Position numbers and translations under genes: made by a program
The notes under the pieces: generated by a model
Databases searched by the model: none
Told to the model about the DNA's origin: nothing
What the model saw: only the letters and a program-made list of their open reading frames with translations
Shown here: in pieces, positions 1-7,840 of the stretch
Position numbering within the stretch: the first letter of the stretch is position 1
How the letters are laid out: each line of letters starts with the position of its first letter
Assembly: GCF_009900745.1 (NCBI RefSeq)
Contig: NZ_WXVU01000025.1
Span: forward strand, 1 to 64,000
Direction: 5' to 3'
Source: Chryseobacterium sp. c4a
GTDB lineage: Bacteria; Bacteroidota; Bacteroidia; Flavobacteriales; Weeksellaceae
Length of the DNA: 64,000 bases

Positions 1-247
1 ATCAAAATGCGCTAGCAGAAAGGGTTAATGGAATATTGAAACAAGAATTCCTTTTTTCTAAAACAAAGAATATTCAAGATCTAAACTTATTAGTAAAAGA
101 AAGTATTTATCTTTATAATACTAAAAGACCACATTTAAGTCTTAATATGGAAACGCCAGATAAAGTGCATAAAAAATCCGAAGAAATAAAATATCTCTCC
201 GGATTAAATATTGTTTAATTTATGTCAACCTATTTTAGGACGACTCA
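1..247 (+). mobile_element. 3' end of an IS3-family insertion sequence
   Basis: The segment holds the last codons of an IS3-type transposase and then, 4 bases after its stop, a probable terminal repeat at about 223-247. Read on the minus strand this starts TGAGTCGTCC and continues to AGGTTGACA, with the terminal TG typical of IS3 elements. The left end is outside the window, so inverted-repeat pairing and a target duplication cannot be tested. The element ends inside the next gene, whose stop codon is supplied by IS sequence. Confidence 0.75.
3..218 (+). CDS. IS3-family transposase OrfB, C-terminal fragment (runs in from the left edge)
   Basis: This is the end of the DDE integrase (rve) domain that catalyses transposition. 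The frame is open from base 3 and reads QNALAERVNGILKQEF, the conserved block containing the catalytic glutamate of IS3-type transposases (NxxxERxNGxLK). It is followed by an NTKRPHLSL motif, the usual YNxxRPHxSL signature near the C-terminus. Only about 71 residues of some 280-300 are present because the window cuts it. It terminates with TAA just inside the IS end. Family assignment is secure; the subgroup (IS3 or IS150) is not. Confidence 0.88.
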   Translation, partial: QNALAERVNGILKQEFLFSKTKNIQDLNLLVKESIYLYNTKRPHLSLNMETPDKVHKKSEEIKYLSGLNIV

Positions 248-816
248 GCAAGATAAACTGAACCATGTTGTCTTTGCAGGTGTTCTTCTTCCAGACGAAT
301 CTGAATTTGCATTAAAATATTCCCGATGATGAATAAAAAGAATGCAATCACAGTGGGAAAAGCAAAGAAAAAACCAATAAGACTCAGCGTCATTCCGAGA
401 AAAATGGGGTTTCGAGAGCATTGAAATAATCCAGTGGTAATAAGTTCGGTTTTTATACTTTTATCTATACCTATGCGCCATGAATCCTTCATTTGAATTT
501 GAGCAATTACTACCCAAATAAAAGCCAGAAGCATCAACCCAACTCCGAAATACTGAAACAGCACAGAACTTAACATGTTTATTTTGAAAGCCTCTTCTAC
601 ACCCGGAGACCCTAAAGGCAATATTGTATAGATAAATAAGACGGTCAGAATTATTTTGAAATACCTGCCAACTAATGCGTACGCAGAATCTTCTTTTGGT
701 AAAACGTTAGGATTCTTGCCAATCCTCTTTGCTACAGCTACACTGATTCCCAAAAATGAAACGAAAAAAAACAGAATAAAATAAAGAGGAATAAAGTATC
801 TGATAAAATCTATCAT
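235..816 (-). CDS. Isoprenylcysteine/phospholipid methyltransferase-family membrane protein, 3' end cut by IS
   Basis: The 193-aa product has about five hydrophobic segments. It carries the ICMT/PEMT-family SAM-binding signature: LITTGLFQCSRNPIFLGM (about residues 126-143) followed by the EEEHL...HGSVYL motif near the C-terminus. Family members methylate lipids or prenylated groups at the membrane; the substrate here cannot be told. Relatives normally continue 10-20 residues past HGxxYLxY. Here the frame enters the IS3 end after 'YLA' and stops at a TAA supplied by the IS (235-237). So the last residues are lost, and it may be partly or wholly inactive. No operon partner is visible. Confidence 0.7.
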   Translation of the reverse strand: MIDFIRYFIPLYFILFFFVSFLGISVAVAKRIGKNPNVLPKEDSAYALVGRYFKIILTVLFIYTILPLGSPGVEEAFKINMLSSVLFQYFGVGLMLLAFIWVVIAQIQMKDSWRIGIDKSIKTELITTGLFQCSRNPIFLGMTLSLIGFFFAFPTVIAFFLFIIGNILMQIQIRLEEEHLQRQHGSVYLAESS

Positions 817-1005
817 AGTTATGTTGTTTCAGGCAAATTTCAGATGTTTTACCATGCAATACTATTGCAATAATTTCTTTTTATTTACCCTTACAATTCA
901 TCTCATAAAACAGATCTGTTTCACAAAACAACCAATAACAATGTCATCTTTCTAAAAATTTCATTCCCATTGAAGATGACAATTGAAAATGTAGATATTT
1001 TCTAA

Positions 1006-1070
1006 TTTTTGGCTAAAGCCAGTGGAATTTCATTTTTAATGCAAACGGGCTAAAGCCCGTTTCTATCGAA
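1006..1070. repeat. REP-like palindromic element, copy 1
   Basis: This 65-bp unit has two GGCTAAAGCC-type palindromes: TTTGGCTAAAGCCA at its left and CGGGCTAAAGCCCG at its right, followed by TTTCTAT(C/T)GAA. A second copy with the same order, spacing and orientation lies at 3363-3427. It sits in the 300-base gap 817-1117, which otherwise shows only AT-rich sequence and no gene. Confidence 0.8.
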
Positions 1071-1117
1071 TAAATATTACATTAATCATTTCATTATCAA
1101 CAGTATGGAAAATTCAT

Positions 1118-2026
1118 CTACACTATAGATTTAACATATCCGTTTGTTTTTTTAAACTCTGTCAGGCTCATCTGATGCTGCTTTTTAAAGAATTTATTCA
1201 GGTGACTCTCATCCGAAAAACCGAACTCCGTTACAATTTCATTGATTCGCATATCACTGAAAAGTAGCCGATGTTCAATCAGTCTTAATTTATAATTCAG
1301 GATATAATGAGTGATAGTTTCTCCGCAATGGTTTTTAAAGTAGCTGCCAAGATAGGTTTCTGAGAGCCCAAATTTCTGAGCAATTACAGAGACTTTTAAA
1401 AGTGCCGGATCGTGAATATTTCCCTGGATATAATTAATAATATCTACTATTCTTTTATCAGTATTGGATGCTGCATGCTCAACCCGCATTTTTGAAATAT
1501 TTCTTGCGGCAATTACAATCAATGCATTTACATAATGTAGTGTTAACTCATCCTGATACAGATCCGGATGATTCAAACCATGAAGAAGCGATGTTACAAT
1601 AGAGTCTACCAAAACCACATCCGGCTTATTCTGTAAAATACATCCTGAAAGATAAGAAGCACCGTATAATAAGCACCCTATTGAATTGATATTATTCCAT
1701 TTATAATCCTTTACATAACGTTCACTGAACTTCACCAGTAAAAGTTCAGTTTTTCCTTCAATATCCAAATGGTGTTTATCATCAGGAGTCAGTAATATCA
1801 AGCTGCCTTTGCTATAAGAAGCTATATTATTATTGATCATAAAGGAACCTTTTCCGGAAATAACATATATAATCTGAAAAAAGGAATACTGATTCCCTTT
1901 TAAAGGACAATTTTCGGTAACATGATATTCTACCTTTACCAGTTGATCTATATTTTCTCTTTTCATGTGGTAAAAGTACTTATTTATCATTGAAATATAC
2001 TGATTTTTTACATTTTTTCTGTTCAA
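1118..2026 (-). CDS. AraC-family transcriptional regulator
   Basis: The 302-aa protein has an N-terminal cupin-like sensing domain (about residues 20-110, with a GSLILLTPDDKHHLD stretch) and a C-terminal AraC double helix-turn-helix (about 195-295). The second helix-turn-helix shows the family signature INEIVTEFGFSDESHLNKFF. The ligand is unknown. It is divergent from the MFS transporter at 2055, with only 28 bases between the starts. This is the usual arrangement for a regulator controlling a neighbouring exporter and itself; that regulatory link is inferred from layout only. Confidence 0.9.
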   Translation of the reverse strand: MNRKNVKNQYISMINKYFYHMKRENIDQLVKVEYHVTENCPLKGNQYSFFQIIYVISGKGSFMINNNIASYSKGSLILLTPDDKHHLDIEGKTELLLVKFSERYVKDYKWNNINSIGCLLYGASYLSGCILQNKPDVVLVDSIVTSLLHGLNHPDLYQDELTLHYVNALIVIAARNISKMRVEHAASNTDKRIVDIINYIQGNIHDPALLKVSVIAQKFGLSETYLGSYFKNHCGETITHYILNYKLRLIEHRLLFSDMRINEIVTEFGFSDESHLNKFFKKQHQMSLTEFKKTNGYVKSIV

Positions 2027-2054
2027 ATTTGCTACAGTAAAATTTTTTAAATCA

Positions 2055-3242
2055 ATGAAAAGATCAATTTATGTCCTGGCGCTAGGAGCTTTTGGCATTA
2101 TTACCACCGAATTTGGAGTTGTGGGCATCTTACCAACAATAAGCCGACAGTTCGGAGTATCAATAGATACTGCAGGATGGTTACTGAGTGCTTTTGCAAT
2201 AACGGTTGCCGTCTCCTCTCCTTTTATCACCTCATTTACCAGTAAAATAAATCGCAAGCTCCTTTTGTGCCTGGTTATGAGCATATTTGTAATTTCAAAT
2301 TTAATTTCTGCTTTTTCCACCAACTTTACCACCCTCATGATTGCCCGCATACTGCCCGCAATACTACATCCGCTTTTCTGGAATATCTCCATTGCCATTG
2401 CCTTTAAAGAAAAGGGAGCAAAAGGAGTATCTACCGTAATGCTTGGATTAAGTCTTGCTACCGTTCTGGGTATTCCGATGACAACGTATGCAGCAGATCT
2501 TTTTCATAATTGGAAAGCCTCATTCTTCCTAAGCAGTGCCATTAGTTTAATTGCTTTTATCGGATTATTACTTTTCATTCCTTCTATACCTGCTGAAAAA
2601 CAAAAATCCGGACAGAATCAGTTAACCATACTAAAAAATCCACTTTTGTGGATCAATTTGATTTCAACCATTGGTACGTTGGCAGCCATGTTCTCCAGTT
2701 ACACCTATCTTACCGCCTATCTTGAGGAAATTACCAAAATGAATGGTGCACAAATCAGTATAATGCTGCTTCTTTTCGGGGGTATGGGAACTCTTGGAAA
2801 CTGGCTTATGGGAATCGCTTTAAGTCGTAATGTAAAATTAACAACAAGATTATTCTTACTTTTGCTCATTACAGTACAGATACTCGCCTACTTCCTTGGT
2901 GGGATTTTTATTCCTATGATCATCATCGTTTCTTTTTGGGGAATGATTCATACAGGTGGTTTTTTGGTTTGCAATATCAGAACCACACAAAACATTCCTC
3001 ATCATGTTTTGGAATTTGTAAACAGCCTGCTTACATCATCTTTTAATATCGGAATTTCATTAGGGGCATTTCTTGGTGGAATCGTTAGCGCCTATTATGG
3101 TGTTCAGTATGTTCTTGCGGTAAGCATTTTACTTCTTTCAGCTACATTTTTATTAAGCTTCTTTTCTTTTCCTAAAAATATAACAGAAGATGAGAAAACT
3201 GAACACAATAAACTTGCAACACCAGTTTGTGAACAAACTTAA
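2055..3242 (+). CDS. MFS transporter, DHA1 drug-efflux type (AraJ/YdhP-like)
   Basis: The 395-aa inner-membrane protein has about 12 predicted transmembrane segments. The N-terminal motif FGIITTEFGVVGILP, continuing to FGVSIDTAGWLLSAFA, is typical of the AraJ/YdhP group of proton-driven drug or sugar exporters. There is a charged loop around residues 60-70 (TSKINRKLL). The substrate cannot be inferred. The start is 28 bases from the divergent AraC start, so promoters for both must lie in or overlap this spacer and the gene ends. A strong hairpin terminator follows at 3271. Confidence 0.88.
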   Translation: MKRSIYVLALGAFGIITTEFGVVGILPTISRQFGVSIDTAGWLLSAFAITVAVSSPFITSFTSKINRKLLLCLVMSIFVISNLISAFSTNFTTLMIARILPAILHPLFWNISIAIAFKEKGAKGVSTVMLGLSLATVLGIPMTTYAADLFHNWKASFFLSSAISLIAFIGLLLFIPSIPAEKQKSGQNQLTILKNPLLWINLISTIGTLAAMFSSYTYLTAYLEEITKMNGAQISIMLLLFGGMGTLGNWLMGIALSRNVKLTTRLFLLLLITVQILAYFLGGIFIPMIIIVSFWGMIHTGGFLVCNIRTTQNIPHHVLEFVNSLLTSSFNIGISLGAFLGGIVSAYYGVQYVLAVSILLLSATFLLSFFSFPKNITEDEKTEHNKLATPVCEQT

Positions 3243-3270
3243 TCCATAATGTATTATATGTTTTAAAAAG

Positions 3271-3303
3271 AAAAGCAACTTATCTTAGATGAGTTGCTTT
3301 TTT
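3271..3303 (+). terminator. Rho-independent terminator of the MFS gene
   Basis: Stem AAAAGCAACT / AGTTGCTTTT with an 11-base loop and a T-run, 29 bases after the MFS stop. Confidence 0.85.
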
Positions 3304-3362
3304 ATATGGATCATACATAGGGAGTATGATAGGATCCGTTTCCCCTGCGTTTCATTATTAAG

Positions 3363-3427
3363 TTTTGGCTAAAGCCAATGAACCGGGTAATTTTTTATTG
3401 AATGGGCTAAAGCCCATTTCTATTGAA
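3363..3427. repeat. REP-like palindromic element, copy 2
   Basis: Same architecture as 1006-1070: TTTGGCTAAAGCCA, about 30 variable bases, then TGGGCTAAAGCCCA and TTTCTATTGAA. The outer palindromes keep pairing while single bases differ (CGGG..CCCG in copy 1, TGGG..CCCA here). This points to selection for a hairpin. It lies between the convergent 3' ends of the MFS and DUF2255 genes. Confidence 0.8.
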
Positions 3428-3467
3428 TTTGAACATGAGGATAGTGATTTACTCCTGATTATGCTTA

Positions 3468-3869
3468 TTATTCATCACAAATAGTAAATTCCATGGTTCT
3501 TTCAATATGTTTATCTTCAATAATTCCGATTGCATACTTGCTATTTTGTCCGAAATTATATTTTGTAAGATATGCCTGATTTATTTCCTCTGTAAGCTGA
3601 TCCAGATCTTCAGGAATTACTGCCTTTATGTTGTATGTTGTATTGCCACATTGGATCTGTCCTGTCGGATATTCCAGAAAAGTATTATACCAGCTTCTTT
3701 CGGCCAGCCCCCATGATCTGGCAAAAATACGGTTTTGTACAATTACCATCCAGATTTCCAGGAAACCTGGGCGTTCAGATCCTGCTTTTATTCCGATAAG
3801 GTTATTGGTTTTAATGTAATCTAAAGCTTTGTTTTTATTCATGTTGAAAAGTTTCTGCAAAACTATCAT
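3468..3869 (-). CDS. DUF2255-like protein
   Basis: The 133-aa product contains FARSWGLAERSWYNTF followed by a GQIQCGNTTYNIKAV strand. This matches my recollection of DUF2255, a small family of unknown function thought to share a split-barrel flavin/F420-binding-like fold. It has no signal peptide and is probably cytosolic. The listed start may be 9 codons too early: an internal Met (MNKNKALDYI, start at 3842) is an alternative. It is a single gene, facing the MFS gene across the REP-like element. The assignment is by motif memory only. Confidence 0.6.
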   Translation of the reverse strand: MIVLQKLFNMNKNKALDYIKTNNLIGIKAGSERPGFLEIWMVIVQNRIFARSWGLAERSWYNTFLEYPTGQIQCGNTTYNIKAVIPEDLDQLTEEINQAYLTKYNFGQNSKYAIGIIEDKHIERTMEFTICDE

Positions 3870-3952
3870 AAGGAAAAGGGAATAAAAACTTTTTTATGCA
3901 GGGTAACAAATATGATATGTATTTGGTGGATTTATCAATGTAACTTAACTTT

Positions 3953-4279
3953 TTAGAGCATCATTTTACTAATGGTTTCAAGAAGACAGTCTTTATAGCT
4001 TTTGGCTACAGTTATTTTTAAACTGCCACATAATAACTGGTTATCTTCGAAAGATTCAATATTGGTTAAGTTGACGATATACGAATTATGAACCCGCATG
4101 AATTCTTCCGGCAGGCTTTCGATTAGATCTTTGAGTGTTCGGTAATAGATGTACTTTTTTTGGTCTATGGTATGAATTTCTACATAGTTTCCAAGACCTT
4201 TAATGACATTGATGTCTTTAAAAAAAAGCTTTACCAGCTTTTTGTCTGTTTTAATAAAAGCAAATGACCGATTCTCCAT
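3953..4279 (-). CDS. Stand-alone LytTR DNA-binding protein
   Basis: The 108-aa protein is a single LytTR domain: the N-terminal FIKTDKKLVKLFFKDINVIKGLGNY block (in two halves), then YYRTLKDLIESLP and the FMRVHNSYIVNL signature. It has no receiver domain, so it cannot be a canonical AgrA/LytR response regulator by itself. It starts 8 bases after the NlpC/P60 lipoprotein gene and is probably co-transcribed with it. LytTR proteins often control cell-surface functions, so a role in regulating envelope genes is plausible but inferred. Confidence 0.85.
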   Translation of the reverse strand: MENRSFAFIKTDKKLVKLFFKDINVIKGLGNYVEIHTIDQKKYIYYRTLKDLIESLPEEFMRVHNSYIVNLTNIESFEDNQLLCGSLKITVAKSYKDCLLETISKMML

Positions 4280-4287
4280 GAAAGTTG

Positions 4288-4860
4288 TTATAAAACTCTT
4301 TGGGCATGAAGATAAGCTTTATTCCAATATTTTTCGTTCAATGATGAAATGATGACTCCTTTTGAAGTAGAGGCATGAATAAATTTCACTTCACCATCCG
4401 GGCCAATATCGTGAACAATTCCGACATGAGAAACTCTGCTTCCTCCTGCTGTAGCAAAAAACAAGAGATCACCGGGTTTTACATCCCTAATATCAATATT
4501 TTTACCGGCTTCAGCCTGATCGGAAGATCTTCTTGGAAGGTTAAAGGAGTTTTCTTCAAAAACTTTTACGGTGAATCCGGAGCAGTCGAAACCCGAAGAC
4601 GTATTCCCTCCGAAACGGTAAGGTGTCCCCAGATATTTTTCTGCATCTTTTAAAACATCATTAATGGATCTTGATACGTTTCCATCAAACTTAGAATCCA
4701 GCTTCCTGAGATTTTCAGATTTCGCTACGGTTTTGGAGCCTGATTTCTTATTGGAAGAAACATTTTTAGAAGATCCACAAGACACTACAAAAGCAGAAGC
4801 AATCAGCCATACAGAAAGCTGTTTTATACTCAATTTTTTTTCAAATAATCCTGATCCCAT
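4288..4860 (-). CDS. NlpC/P60-family peptidoglycan endopeptidase lipoprotein
   Basis: The 190-aa protein has a signal peptide ending in a lipobox (about residues 24-28, FVVSC), so it should be lipid-anchored in the envelope. The NlpC/P60 domain fills residues 70-190. The catalytic Cys is in GFDCSGF, the His in SHVGIV, and the third polar residue is the His of FIHAS. Such enzymes cleave D-Glu-mDAP bonds in peptidoglycan stem peptides, as in Spr/MepS. It is followed after 8 bases by the LytTR gene. A TATATTTG -7 element lies 37 bases upstream. Confidence 0.9.
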   Translation of the reverse strand: MGSGLFEKKLSIKQLSVWLIASAFVVSCGSSKNVSSNKKSGSKTVAKSENLRKLDSKFDGNVSRSINDVLKDAEKYLGTPYRFGGNTSSGFDCSGFTVKVFEENSFNLPRRSSDQAEAGKNIDIRDVKPGDLLFFATAGGSRVSHVGIVHDIGPDGEVKFIHASTSKGVIISSLNEKYWNKAYLHAQRVL

Positions 4861-4896
4861 ATTCGTCTGATTTTTACTTGATTAACGATTGATGCA

Positions 4897-4904
4897 CAAA
4901 TATA
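4897..4904 (-). promoter_or_regulatory. -7 box for the NlpC/P60-LytTR pair
   Basis: TATATTTG on the minus strand matches the Bacteroidota TAnnTTTG consensus. No convincing -33 TTTG lies at the right distance, so this is a moderate call. Confidence 0.45.
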
Positions 4905-4966
4905 CATTTTATATTTTAATTATGATATAACTATACTACAACTATATGATAAATATATGTTAAAAT

Positions 4967-4996
4967 TTTGAATTCTGTTATTTATTGCTATATTTG
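4967..4996 (+). promoter_or_regulatory. Bacteroidota promoter of the 5014 gene
   Basis: A -33 TTTG (4967-4970), an 18-base spacer and a -7 TATATTTG (4989-4996) fit the Bacteroidota consensus. Transcription would start near 5003, leaving a leader of about 11 bases before the ATG at 5014. Confidence 0.7.
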
Positions 4997-5013
4997 GGTT
5001 CAATTTTGGCGAT

Positions 5014-5649
5014 ATGGCAACATATGAAAGTCTCATCAAGATCAAAGGCGCTGTAGGTGACCTTGTTTTTTATACTCTGAACGGTAAAAATGTGGTTCGG
5101 AAGAAAAGCGGATTTAATAAAACAGCTTTTAAAAAGGATCCATCTTATGAAAAAGTAAGACAGAATAGTTCTGAGTTCGGGCATTGTTCAAAAATGGGAA
5201 AGATCATAAGAAGTAGTCTGGATCCTTATTTGAAAGAAACAGGAGATGCCCTACTCTATCAGAAATTTGCAAAGCTGATGACTGAAATAAAAGATTTGGA
5301 TCTGATTTCCGGAAGAGGAAAACGTACGGTTGTAAACGGACTTAAAACTGAAGAAGGGAAAAAGCTCCTTAAAACTTTTCAGTTTGGTGACATAGAAAAT
5401 GCAGCAACAGGTATTGAGCAACGAGACGGAGTTCTTTATGTAAAAGAAGGGTATAAGACGAAAAGTGCAACAATAATTACAATCAGTCTCTATGCAGAAA
5501 ATTATACGGTAGATAAGAGTGAGGAAAATATTTCTTTGACTCAAGATACAGTAGCTCTCAAGGAACAGTTCCCCAAAGAAGGTATGCTGTTTTATTTTAT
5601 TGTGTTGAAAAATGAATGTGATGAAATTTCCCGAATGGGTTTTGTATAA
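5014..5649 (+). CDS. Hypothetical flavobacterial protein, 211 aa
   Basis: I do not recognise a named family. There is no signal peptide or membrane segment. The N-terminal MATYESLIKIKGAVGDLVFY with basic RKKSGFNKTAFKKD gives a basic first third. The C-terminal half (about 115-211) is rich in short beta strands and ends in a hydrophobic strand (GMLFYFIVLKN). It has its own consensus promoter and ends at a bidirectional terminator shared with the convergent lipoprotein gene. It is a monocistronic gene of unknown role. Confidence 0.75.
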   Translation: MATYESLIKIKGAVGDLVFYTLNGKNVVRKKSGFNKTAFKKDPSYEKVRQNSSEFGHCSKMGKIIRSSLDPYLKETGDALLYQKFAKLMTEIKDLDLISGRGKRTVVNGLKTEEGKKLLKTFQFGDIENAATGIEQRDGVLYVKEGYKTKSATIITISLYAENYTVDKSEENISLTQDTVALKEQFPKEGMLFYFIVLKNECDEISRMGFV

Positions 5650-5651
5650 AT

Positions 5652-5682
5652 AAAAAAGCCTGCAAAACTGCAGGCTTTTTTT
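5652..5682. terminator. Bidirectional terminator between convergent genes
   Basis: AAAAAAGCCTGCA / TGCAGGCTTTTTT stem with a short AAAC-type loop, A-run on the left and T-run on the right. It lies between the stops at 5649 and 5681 and overlaps the latter stop. Confidence 0.85.
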
Positions 5683-6061
5683 ATTTTATCTTATCTTTCT
5701 CTCCTTTCCAGGTTCCATATTGAGCGGGAGTTGGAAGTGTGTTTGACCAGCTTCCGTTTCCTTTTTTATCCAGATTAAGTTTTCCTTTGAATTCTCCTTT
5801 TGACGGAAGAGCTACTGTACCCACCAGATCTCCTGTATTATTAAGATTACCGGAAATATTAAAGTTTTCATTACTAACATCAGAATGCATTGTTCCTGAC
5901 ACTTTCCCTCTTTTATCGACTACAAAGTTCCATACTCCTTTATCACCTCCTTCGTAGGTTCCTGACCATGTTCCTACATAATCATAGACCGTTTCATTAT
6001 CATCAGAGCTACAACCGATAAACAAAAATGCTGTTAGTAAAAGTAAAAAAAGTTTCTTCAT
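5681..6061 (-). CDS. Small lipoprotein with lipocalin-like beta repeats
   Basis: The start MKKLFLLLLT at 6061 is preferred over an upstream in-frame Met because it places the signal peptide at the N-terminus. The lipobox FIGCSSDD is at residues 15-22, and Asp/Asn-rich residues after the Cys are common on flavobacterial lipoproteins. The remaining roughly 100 residues are glycine-rich beta repeats (GTWSGTYEGGDKGVWNF, then SGTMHSD, FNISGNL, GELVG-like strands, YGTWKGEK). They resemble small lipoprotein barrel domains of unknown function. It is convergent with the 5014 gene and shares its terminator. Confidence 0.8.
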   Translation of the reverse strand: MKKLFLLLLTAFLFIGCSSDDNETVYDYVGTWSGTYEGGDKGVWNFVVDKRGKVSGTMHSDVSNENFNISGNLNNTGDLVGTVALPSKGEFKGKLNLDKKGNGSWSNTLPTPAQYGTWKGEKDKIK

Positions 6062-6453
6062 AGTTTCAGTAGTTTTATAACCCAAAAATCCTGTTATCCT
6101 CTATTCCATTCTATTAAAGAATTTCCTGTCATAGAGAATGAGCTTAATATTTATTATTTTTTTATTCCGTGCAAATCTACTAATTTTTTATTCAAATTAT
6201 CTGAATTTTAATTAGTGGACAATATGTTTATTAAAAACCAACATATTCCGGCTAAAATACAAATATTTTTCAAACAAAATAGCGAACCTTAATTTTTGAG
6301 TTAATATCTAAAAGCATGGATTTAAAATTTTCATTTAACTATACATTATTGTAATATAAATTTAGATGTAACATATTTTTAATTAGATTTTTATTCTCAT
6401 TCATTACTTATTTCCTATATTAGTGAAAAATTTAAACGTATTTAAAAAATACC
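6062..6453. other. AT-rich intergenic region
   Basis: A gap of 392 bases between the divergently read lipoprotein gene and the secreted-protein gene. It is very AT-rich with no supported coding frame. It presumably carries both promoters, but I found no full TTTG/TAnnTTTG pair. Confidence 0.5.
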
Positions 6454-7137
6454 ATGAAAACAAAAACATTTTTTTTGACAGCACTTGCTTTGTGTAGTTT
6501 CGCAAGTGCACAAGTTGGAATTAACACTGCATCCCCCACAAGTACATTGGACGTTAACGGATCTGTAAGAGTAAGAAACCTTTCAAATCCTGACAATAAA
6601 ATTGTTGCTGCTGATGCACAGGGAGTTCTGATGCTCATTTCTCCTGAAGAGCTTTTTTCTCCTAAGGCTTTATTAAATACTTCCATGTCTGCAACTGACC
6701 AAAGACTAACAATATATGAAGGAAAATGTTTTCAGCCTGGAGACAATGCTTCTTCCTGTACCGTTTCTTTAAATCATTATACTTCATGTACTGGGTTTAC
6801 AAATCCTGTAGATACACAAGTTGTAGTAGGACAAACTATTAATACAGGTAACGGACAATTCTTAGGTACATGGACTGCAAAATATGTTGATAATAAAGGT
6901 TTTTCAAATACAGCTGCTGTTGCCAATCAAACAGCACCGGATTATCCAAGAATTTCTTATCCAGTTGCTAATTCTGCAAATTATTTAGGAAGCGGCACTT
7001 TTGTTGGACAGTGCAATACGGATCTGGTAACAACTATTAACCAAACCACTGGAAATATAAAGATAGAATCTGTAAAAAGAAATATGTATGCTCACCTGAT
7101 ATATTTGCTTTCTGTAGCACGCTCCAGAAGTTTATAG
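6454..7137 (+). CDS. Secreted flavobacterial surface protein with 'QVGINT' N-terminus
   Basis: The 227-aa product has a clear signal peptide (KTKTFFLTALALCSFASAQ). It is followed by VGINTASPTSTLDVNGSVRVRN, a motif that opens many flavobacterial surface proteins and resembles beta-helical tail-fibre-type segments. The middle has paired cysteines (about residues 90-112 and 188) and is Thr/Asn/Gly-rich. The end VKRNMYAHLIYLLSVARSRSL is unusually hydrophobic and basic. I know no enzymatic function; a structural or adhesive role is inferred from the signal peptide and repeats. It is a single gene with a terminator at 7161. Confidence 0.75.
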   Translation: MKTKTFFLTALALCSFASAQVGINTASPTSTLDVNGSVRVRNLSNPDNKIVAADAQGVLMLISPEELFSPKALLNTSMSATDQRLTIYEGKCFQPGDNASSCTVSLNHYTSCTGFTNPVDTQVVVGQTINTGNGQFLGTWTAKYVDNKGFSNTAAVANQTAPDYPRISYPVANSANYLGSGTFVGQCNTDLVTTINQTTGNIKIESVKRNMYAHLIYLLSVARSRSL

Positions 7138-7160
7138 TAAGCATTCAAAAACAAATTAAT

Positions 7161-7195
7161 AAACCCAGGGATAGATATTCTTTCTCTGGGTTTTT
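7161..7195 (+). terminator. Terminator of the secreted-protein gene
   Basis: AAACCCAGgGA ... TCtCTGGGTTT stem followed by a T-run, 24 bases after the stop. Confidence 0.8.
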
Positions 7196-7275
7196 AATTG
7201 CTTTCTCTATAAATAACAAAGCATTTCATGATATCCCTCTCCTATTAAGTTTTTTGAATTGATGGTTAGTTAATT

Positions 7276-7324
7276 TTGGAAGATCAAATTATTTTCATAG
7301 TTTTACATACCGAACGGTCGGTAT
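7276..7324 (+). promoter_or_regulatory. Promoter overlapped by a TetR-type operator
   Basis: A -33 TTTTG (TTG at 7276-7278), exactly 19 bases, then a -7-like TAGTTTTA (7298-7305). Immediately downstream, over the expected start site, is a palindrome at 7307-7324: ATACCGA-ACGG-TCGGTAT, with perfect 7-base arms. This is the size and position expected for an operator bound by the TetR protein encoded second in the operon, implying autorepression. Confidence 0.75.
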
Positions 7325-7333
7325 TTAAAATAT

Positions 7334-7840
7334 ATGATTATGAAGACATGCCAATTGATTAATGCACTGCTTATTTTATCTGCAGTAAATCTAACGTTTA
7401 TGATTCCTGGTGGATTTATTGAATCTCGAGATTTCTCTCATATTTCACCTCTTATCCTGGGAATATTTAACAGCTTTCTGACAGCTTTGGGAATTGTCAG
7501 TCTATTTTTAGTTTATTTTATCAATAAACAATATGGCTGGGCTTATCGCATTGCTTTGTTTTGTGGGATCAGTTATTGTATTGTATATACTATTGATTTG
7601 GCTGGTATTTTTCCTCAATCTCCTTCTCCAATGCCTATTTTATTGCTAATACTAGAGACGTTGGGAACTATTCTATCTATTCCTTTGATATTCTACACGA
7701 TAAGGAAGATGAAAGAGTCTAAAAACAAAGTAAATATAACCGGGTTCTCAAAATCTTTATATGGGTTCATAGCAATTGCTATTGTAATAGGATTAGGGAT
7801 TATTATCTTTGCCACTCATGCAGCAATGACAGAAAAGTAA
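7334..7840 (+). CDS. Integral membrane protein, operon with TetR regulator
   Basis: The 168-aa protein has five or so hydrophobic segments (about 8-25, 35-60, 70-92, 98-120, 140-162) with a short basic loop RKMKESKNK near residue 128. I do not recognise a named family; it resembles the four- to five-helix DUF4386-like membrane proteins found beside TetR regulators. Its stop overlaps the start of the TetR gene (TAATG), so the two are translated together. Placement behind a TetR operator suggests a ligand-induced membrane function, which is inferred. Confidence 0.75.
   Translation: MIMKTCQLINALLILSAVNLTFMIPGGFIESRDFSHISPLILGIFNSFLTALGIVSLFLVYFINKQYGWAYRIALFCGISYCIVYTIDLAGIFPQSPSPMPILLLILETLGTILSIPLIFYTIRKMKESKNKVNITGFSKSLYGFIAIAIVIGLGIIIFATHAAMTEK

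Noticed and set aside
6454..7137. A frameshift at the end of the secreted protein (unusual basic end)
   Set aside because: The terminator follows 24 bases after the stop and the other frames are closed, so the listed end is probably genuine.
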